From Asterionellopsis glacialis (lineage: Eukaryota; Bacillariophyta; Plagiogrammaphyceae; Rhaphoneidales; Asterionellopsidaceae), in assembly GCA_014885115.2 (NCBI GenBank), contig WKLE02006122.1, positions 1-13,526 on the forward strand: DNA of 13,526 nt. Direction: 5' to 3'. Made by a program: the position numbers and the translations under genes. Positions 8,934-13,526 of this stretch are shown piece after piece; the first letter of the stretch is position 1, and every line of letters starts with the position of its first letter. The notes beneath the pieces were generated by a model. The model ran no database searches and was not told the DNA's origin. It saw nothing but the letters and a program-made list of their open reading frames with translations.

Positions 8934-10439
8934 TCATTGTCGTTGTTCTTCCTTCTCTTTTCTTAGTTGTAATAACTGCAATTGAATTTGATCGACAATG
9001 TCTTGTTGATTTGTGTTTTTCCCATTATTCTGTCGTAACTGTACGGTTGGTTCATGAAGTAATTTCTTGACAATTGATTCTTCCTCTGCCGTTGATGCCA
9101 ATTCTAAACATGTCGTACGTAAGTTTGTAATTTGATCTGAAACTGATATTGTAAATAACTTATCCATACAACTTTGAACAATTGGATCAATCCCAAGTTG
9201 TATAGCTTCTTGTGTCACACTCTGTAACAAATCCTGTGGTGGTTCTACAGAGTACTTCGTATTACCAGTACCATATGATTTTAATTTCGAAAGTTGAGGG
9301 ACAATTTGTGGGTTACGTGCAGCCTTCCCCGCAGATAGGGCCGTATCTAGCAAAAGTTTGGTCGTGGGTGATGCAATTTCAGACGTACGTTTTAATTGTA
9401 ACAAGATATGTGCATCACGTGAAGAGAAAGGTCGGAAGGGTACCTCGCGATCTGGACGATTTGGTCGTTTGGCTATACCCGCTGCCATTATGGATAAGTG
9501 ATTGACAATTTGTTGTGGATCATTTAAATGTACCCAATATTGTTGTAATTCTTGAATTTTGGAATCATCTTGTTCATTCTTGTTATTTCTTCCTTGTAGT
9601 GGATGAGCAGTACTAGTATATATTTGATCAGGCCAATCAAATCTTGATAATTGATTCTTCCAAAACATATGACTCGTGCCTTGTTTGTTATGGTAATCAA
9701 GTTGTTGAAGAATAGTTTGAGATACTATTTGTCGAATTTGGTGTTTGTTTTGGTCACTACAACTGTCATTTTTGTTGCCATTTGAATGATGGCTGTTGTT
9801 GTTGTTGTTGTTGTTGCAAACGAGTATCAATTCAAATCTTGCACAATTTGAAATGATGGAACATTCTTGTATTGTAATACTGCTCCTGACCGCTTTTGAT
9901 GTATCAATGAAAGCCTGGTTCAATGCTTGTAATGTTTTTGGTTTTGGAACAAAAAAATCACGTCCATCACCTAAAACAGAATCTTTCCATTTCCATGTAT
10001 CACGTACAAGTTTTGAAAATGGTAATTGTTGTTTGGGTATTATTCTTGTTGGCTGTGTCATGTCCTCATTATGAGTGATAGTTGTAGGTGAAGTATTTAA
10101 TGCTGACCATTTTAGTGATAATAAATGAATACTTTGATGGTCGTTATTTTTTAATGAAGCAGTTATCGATGGTGATAGTGGTGGCTGTGTAGTCATTTCA
10201 TTAGTAGAAGGACTGTCACTAGAGCTAGAAAAAACAGAAGAATTGATTCTTTTTCTTTGCACAGAAGCAATGTTACTAGTAAATGCAGCAACATTATTGC
10301 AGTAAGAAGGGCATGCTATTGGTGATGTGATCAAGGTCATGATAAAAATAAAGGTGAAACTGTTGCAAGAAAAGAATAACGAGGATACTCGTATCGATGT
10401 TCCCAGTGAGCATTCCAGTTTTCTGCTACTACCTTTCAT
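8934..10439 (-). CDS. Probable plastid-targeted conserved protein of unknown function
   Basis: A single-exon protein of 501 residues, with ATG at 10437-10439 and TGA at 8934-8936. The N-terminus is basic and then hydrophobic (about residues 21-42, with FTFIFIM). It continues into NNVAAFTSN, an Ala-Ala-Phe context around residues 51-53, like the ASAFAP-type motif at the signal/transit junction of diatom plastid proteins. The next 35 residues are Ser/Asn/Arg-rich, as in a transit peptide. The mature part starts near residue 138 with LVRDTWKWKDSVLGDGRDFF. A low-complexity insert with seven Asn and His/Ser/Asp follows (about 209-230). A longer ordered region (about 293-425) contains FRPFSSRDAHILLQLKRT and a helical segment, and the last 25 residues are a Gln/Glu/Lys-rich helix. 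I do not recognise the family and see no catalytic motif. Translation from Met34 would shorten the signal, so Met1 is preferred. That it is a gene is likely; plastid import is inferred. Confidence 0.85.
   Translation of the reverse strand: MKGSSRKLECSLGTSIRVSSLFFSCNSFTFIFIMTLITSPIACPSYCNNVAAFTSNIASVQRKRINSSVFSSSSDSPSTNEMTTQPPLSPSITASLKNNDHQSIHLLSLKWSALNTSPTTITHNEDMTQPTRIIPKQQLPFSKLVRDTWKWKDSVLGDGRDFFVPKPKTLQALNQAFIDTSKAVRSSITIQECSIISNCARFELILVCNNNNNNNSHHSNGNKNDSCSDQNKHQIRQIVSQTILQQLDYHNKQGTSHMFWKNQLSRFDWPDQIYTSTAHPLQGRNNKNEQDDSKIQELQQYWVHLNDPQQIVNHLSIMAAGIAKRPNRPDREVPFRPFSSRDAHILLQLKRTSEIASPTTKLLLDTALSAGKAARNPQIVPQLSKLKSYGTGNTKYSVEPPQDLLQSVTQEAIQLGIDPIVQSCMDKLFTISVSDQITNLRTTCLELASTAEEESIVKKLLHEPTVQLRQNNGKNTNQQDIVDQIQLQLLQLRKEKEEQRQ
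9795..9815. repeat. (GTT)7 tract encoding seven Asn in the minus-strand gene
   Basis: Seven perfect GTT units, read as AAC codons in the minus-strand gene, give the Asn run at about residues 209-215. A slippage-prone tract of this kind inside a coding exon often varies between alleles. Confidence 0.8.
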
Positions 10440-10701
10440 TGTCCATATATTATTGACTTCTGATCTATTGGTGTGTCGGATATACAGCCCTTGGTTCCGG
10501 TCATTTAAGTCATGCGTTATTCGTTGGCACCAACACCATCATTGGGATGGTGCGATTGGAGATTCGATGGGGGGGATTTCTCTAATATTATTATTTGGAG
10601 AGCTCTTATTTTTTCGCAAGGAGCGAAATTTCTGTAGTCCCTTATACCTCATAACCTATTAATATATTGCTTTTTGAGAGCCAAGGAAAGGTAGGTACGG
10701 T

Positions 10702-10722
10702 CATAATAATATTATTATTATG
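10702..10722. repeat. 21-base AT-rich palindrome
   Basis: CATAATAATA and TATTATTATG are exact reverse complements around one central T. It lies 263 bases upstream of the ATG at 10439. Confidence 0.65.
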
Positions 10723-10910
10723 AACACCAAAACATGAGCAAACTAACAACCAAAGATGAGGAAGTGAAGCATGATATGATTAACACTGTGAAACATAGAT
10801 ATCTATTTTGAAAGCGAAAGAAGGAACACACAATGACAAAGTAGCAGAATTAAACAAAAAGTCTTTGAAGAAATATTTGTTTGTCATTTTTAATGGCATA
10901 TCTATAGCTG

Positions 10911-10926
10911 TTTTTTTTAAAAAAAA
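10911..10926. repeat. T8A8 palindromic tract
   Basis: Eight T followed directly by eight A. It lies 117 bases beyond the stop codon of the minus-strand gene at 11043 and could form part of its 3' end signal, or simply be a rigid DNA tract. Confidence 0.6.
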
Positions 10927-10991
10927 GATAGTTCAACTTTGTCCTTTATGTCTTTTCCATTGTTGTAAGGAATACCCTTTACGTTTATAGC

Positions 10992-11010
10992 TCATCATGA
11001 ATCATGATGA
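10992..11010. repeat. 19-base palindrome just after the stop of the 329-residue gene
   Basis: TCATCATGA and TCATGATGA are exact reverse complements around one A, starting 32 bases past the minus-strand stop codon. In RNA it could form a short hairpin in the 3' untranslated region. Confidence 0.6.
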
Positions 11011-11042
11011 TTCCCTCCGGTCGAAAGGTACGCCATCAAGAA

Positions 11043-12032
11043 TCATTCCATATTTTGAAAATCACAAATGTGTAAACTATCATGTTCTCGTATGGATAGT
11101 GCACCATGTGCGGTAAGAAGACAGGAATTTTTATTCAAGGGAGCTTCGGGAATATGGTTGTTATTGTAGGGGTGATTCTCATACGTACAGGAGGATGCTT
11201 CATCTATTGTACCATTTTCATAACCAGCACCACCAAATAGCAACGACGTCCTTTTTGTTGTTATTTCGACTTCTTCATCTTTTAACGATGATGTTTGCAT
11301 CATTTTATGAATGTGATGGATGGCTGGTGTTATAGATACAAACGATGATTTTCGTCTTGATTGTTGTTGTTCTTGATGATTATCTGATAAAGAGTGAGTA
11401 TCATCCATGCTAGTACCAGTACTGTTAGAATTAACGGAGGACGATGAGGATGACTTTTTATCGGATGCTAAAACATGTCTCAATCCAGCTGATGTAACAT
11501 ATTTGGAAGATGCTAATCGCTTCTTGATGGTAGCAAAATCTTCATCAGTTTGCGTGGTTGCAGTAGGAGGAGAAGGACTAGGTGGTCTTTCACAAACTTC
11601 ACTTAGTATAGATCGTGGTATAGAAAATATAGTGTTCCTTCGTTTTGGTGGTGGTGGTGTTGGCAAGACAACTTCGTCGTTGCTAGGATTGGTACACCCG
11701 AAAAAAGAATTTCTGTAGTACTGCTCTTGTTGCTGTGAACCGCAACTCAAACTATCGCTTCCTTGAGATTTCAATTCTTCTGCTTCTTGTGAATCATCAT
11801 GATGATGATGTTGCTCTTGATCAGTGCCATCGTCCTCCAATGTACGAGACGGAGCAGTGACAATGACTTCTTCGTCTTGTAAGCTTTCTTGAAGTTCTGT
11901 TGCTATAGATGAAATGAAACATTGAAGATTACTTATGATTTTACTCTTTCGCGGTGGTTCTTCTTCTTTTTGTTGTTGTTGTTGTTTTGAATGAATTGAA
12001 TAGTTTTCAAGTGGCAAGGGGCTGCTCTCCAT
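11043..12032 (-). CDS. Disordered hypothetical protein with repeated basic phospho-motifs
   Basis: A 329-residue, single-exon protein that I do not recognise. The start at 12030-12032 is well supported, because an in-frame TAA lies six bases before the ATG. The stop is TGA at 11043-11045. Composition is low in complexity: a Gln run at residues 17-21, acidic and His-rich stretches at about 64-88, Pro-rich parts around 124-129 and 150-156, and a Ser run at 194-199. Three basic sites look like kinase targets: KRRNT near residue 134, RRKSS near 229 and TKRTS near 263. The first two sit in similar contexts (RRNTIFSIP and RRKSSFVSITP). No signal peptide, membrane segment or folded domain is visible. 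A regulatory or scaffold protein under phosphorylation control would fit, but this is inference. The coding status rests on the long frame, the supported start and the non-random composition. Confidence 0.75.
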   Translation of the reverse strand: MESSPLPLENYSIHSKQQQQQKEEEPPRKSKIISNLQCFISSIATELQESLQDEEVIVTAPSRTLEDDGTDQEQHHHHDDSQEAEELKSQGSDSLSCGSQQQEQYYRNSFFGCTNPSNDEVVLPTPPPPKRRNTIFSIPRSILSEVCERPPSPSPPTATTQTDEDFATIKKRLASSKYVTSAGLRHVLASDKKSSSSSSVNSNSTGTSMDDTHSLSDNHQEQQQSRRKSSFVSITPAIHHIHKMMQTSSLKDEEVEITTKRTSLLFGGAGYENGTIDEASSCTYENHPYNNNHIPEAPLNKNSCLLTAHGALSIREHDSLHICDFQNME

Positions 12033-12189
12033 ATTTGTTTATTTGTTTCTGTAAGAAATCTTTTTTTGTGTGTGTGTTTGAGTTGTTTGATCTTTTTCGT
12101 TTTCTTTTTCTCGCAGAGAAATAAAATTCTTGAGGAAACAAATTCGAAAATACACTTGTGCTTTGGCTGTTGCTAAGAGCTGCTGCTGT

Positions 12190-12210
12190 ATTATTATTAT
12201 TATTATTATT
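12190..12210. repeat. (ATT)7 microsatellite
   Basis: Seven perfect ATT units lie 158-178 bases upstream of the minus-strand start at 12032, probably in the leader or promoter of that gene. Confidence 0.8.
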
Positions 12211-12484
12211 TGTGGTTGTTCGTTCAGGTATGTAGAAAAAAGGAGAGAAAGTTCCAAGGGCTAAATACTAATAATAAAGGTGATTTTTCGCCTTGGTGAT
12301 TTTTTCAAGCAAAAGAAACACACAAGGAACGTATACTACTTTCTCCAAGGTATTAGTGTGAAGGTGGGTATAACACAGTGAAAAAGTGGGTGTACTATAT
12401 ATTATAGGGGGTATTGTGTACAAATTCATCATGAGGGAAAGCTATATCCTTTTTTTGAAACACGTGACCAGTTGTTTCTTACCT

Positions 12485-12730
12485 AGACTCCACGTTCTGT
12501 GTTAATCAGTACCTGCTGGGTATGTTGTTTTTTCCGGCGGGCGGACTATTACAGAACATAGTGTAAGACTATTGAACTGTTACTGTTTTTCGGAAGAATA
12601 CAACCTAATAAGACTCCACGTTCTATGTTTTAATGAGTACCTGGATATTGTTTGTTCCGGGACTCCAACAGAATATGGTACGACTATTTTACTACAAAAC
12701 ATGTCTGTTTCGGAAGAATACATCCGGAGT
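12485..12730. repeat. Diverged tandem duplication, two units of about 120-126 bases
   Basis: AGACTCCACGTTCT starts at 12485 and again at 12611, and CGGAAGAATACA starts at 12591 and again at 12711. Between these anchors the same order of matching words recurs: a GTACCTG block, a TTCCGG block, an ACAGAA block and a GACTATT block, with small insertions and deletions. A weaker third match, AGACACATTCTATGTT, begins near 12785. No coding frame runs through both units. Confidence 0.75.
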
Positions 12731-13148
12731 ATCTTTGGAATCCTTTTAAATTAGGTCCTAAAGGACTAGTAAAAATGAGAACCTAAGACACATTCTATGT
12801 TGGAGGCCTAAATAACATGTCCGATATATCCCGATACTTTCCTCATAGCCTCTAGGGCTGATGAGAAGATGTTCTTTGTTCATGAGAAAGAATGACAAGT
12901 TTTCTGAGATAAGCTAGATTAGGTCATCAAAGTTCGCTTTCCAGGACGATGTACGAAACATGTACAAAAGGAGATATCTACCTTGCACAGAGGTACTCAA
13001 ATCTGTGTGTAAGACAATCACTGTAATCGTGAAATGAGGGAATAATTCTATAGGACTACTTTTTAAGGGAAGAGTCTGGAAATCGAATGATACAAACCAC
13101 AGCGAATTCTGAAGAACAATGTGAACAATACTACCTTGCTATAAATTC

Positions 13149-13162
13149 TATAATATATTATA
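13149..13162. repeat. 14-base AT palindrome
   Basis: TATAATATATTATA is a perfect palindrome inside an AT-rich stretch (about 13140-13177). It is not tied to a gene I can see. Confidence 0.55.
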
Positions 13163-13202
13163 TCATATAAAATAATCTGCTGGTATATGTATACGTAAAC
13201 CT

Positions 13203-13278
13203 TACCAGGTAATACGTGTACCAGGTCAGCACATTCACATCAGTCAAAGTACGAGGATCAACCTGAACAGTACCAGGT
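13203..13278. repeat. Three copies of TACCAGGT within 76 bases
   Basis: The word lies at 13203-13210, 13219-13226 and 13271-13278, all in the same orientation. The same word, on one strand or the other, also occurs at 7273-7280, 7639-7646, 7646-7653 and 7749-7756, in the other gene-free stretch. Confidence 0.65.
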
Positions 13279-13526
13279 ATTTCCCAATACCTCCAATGTC
13301 CCTCTCTAGAGCACTACAGTTCCTGTACACGGAACTGTTTCAGGTAATCATTTAGGAGTTAATAGTATTGTGGCAAAACCAGTCCAATATCGTATTGTAT
13401 GTACCGGTAATCCGAAAGTGTTCCTCAATACCAGATTCTTGATGCGTGTGTCGTATTCCTCATAAGGAACGACATGAAGGATAATCATATTGATCCACAT
13501 ACAATTTAACTGTCGGACGTTAATTA

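Larger units (their letters stand above)
10440..11042. other. Gene-free stretch between two minus-strand genes
   Basis: This holds the promoter and 5' end of the 501-residue protein gene (right of 10439) and the 3' end of the gene that stops at 11043. It contains three short palindromes (10702-10722, 10911-10926 and 10992-11010) and no convincing open frame. Confidence 0.6.
12033..13526. other. Gene-free right end of the window
   Basis: The first 200-300 bases should be the promoter and 5' untranslated region of the minus-strand gene that starts at 12032. They are A-rich on the coding strand and contain an (ATT)7 tract. Farther right are a diverged tandem duplication (12485-12730), an AT-rich palindrome at 13149-13162 and repeated TACCAGGT words. 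No open frame here looks like a gene. Confidence 0.6.

Noticed and set aside
10808..10990. 60-codon plus-strand frame with Lys-rich translation
   Set aside because: It runs over the T8A8 tract and has a biased Lys/Phe/Leu composition with no recognisable motif.
12039..12257. 72-codon minus-strand frame with an Ile run just upstream of the 329-residue gene
   Set aside because: The Ile run is only the ATT microsatellite, and the frame lies in the expected leader of the downstream gene. A small upstream reading frame cannot be excluded, but nothing supports it.
12858..12889. CTGATGA followed by GAAA, resembling a hammerhead ribozyme core
   Set aside because: The bases between the two core parts do not form the required stem II, and no flanking stems I and III are visible.
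1..13526. tRNA, rRNA or CRISPR array
   Set aside because: I looked for the tRNA B-box pattern GTTCGANTC and found only isolated matches without cloverleaf partners (for example near 2728 inside the LRR gene). There are no regularly spaced direct repeats and no rRNA-like stretches.

Overview
The window looks like nuclear DNA of a stramenopile alga, most probably a diatom. There is no operon structure. The genes are long, rich in poly-Gln, poly-Ser and poly-Asn, and one has short GT-AG introns of 122-135 bases. The largest gene has the architecture I associate with diatom receptor-like leucine-rich-repeat (LRR) proteins. Another gene has an N-terminus like the diatom plastid pre-sequence: a hydrophobic signal followed by an Ala-Ala-Phe cleavage context. 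The exact species cannot be read from the sequence.

Layout: 1-1428 is gene-free. At 1429-2520 (+) lies a membrane-anchored RING-H2 protein, a probable E3 ubiquitin ligase. It converges tail to tail, with 87 bases between stop codons, on a 1355-residue type II membrane LRR protein at 2608-7057 (-). I reconstruct the LRR gene as four exons: 4900-7057, 4693-4764, 4487-4567 and 2608-4364. The two short middle exons each encode exactly one LRR. All three introns are phase 1 and fall at the same point of the repeat.

The stretch 7058-8933 is non-coding. It holds a CT tract near the LRR start, a cluster of short palindromes and GGTACC-like words, and at 8332-8760 a possible decayed coding fragment. 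At 8934-10439 (-) is a 501-residue probable plastid-targeted protein of unknown function. At 11043-12032 (-) is a 329-residue disordered protein with repeated basic phosphorylation-like motifs. The end, 12033-13526, has an (ATT)7 tract, a diverged tandem duplication of about 120 bases and several copies of the word TACCAGGT.

The genes do not form an obvious pathway. The LRR protein would act at the cell surface, the RING protein at a membrane facing the cytosol, and the 501-residue protein in the plastid. The most interesting points are the single-LRR symmetrical exons, a 31-residue island inside one LRR, the duplicated C-terminal domain in which one copy has lost its Asp/Gly motif, and an 8-base word repeated only in the gene-free stretches. 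I found no tRNA, rRNA, CRISPR array or intact mobile element, and I cannot point to a clearly new multi-gene system.
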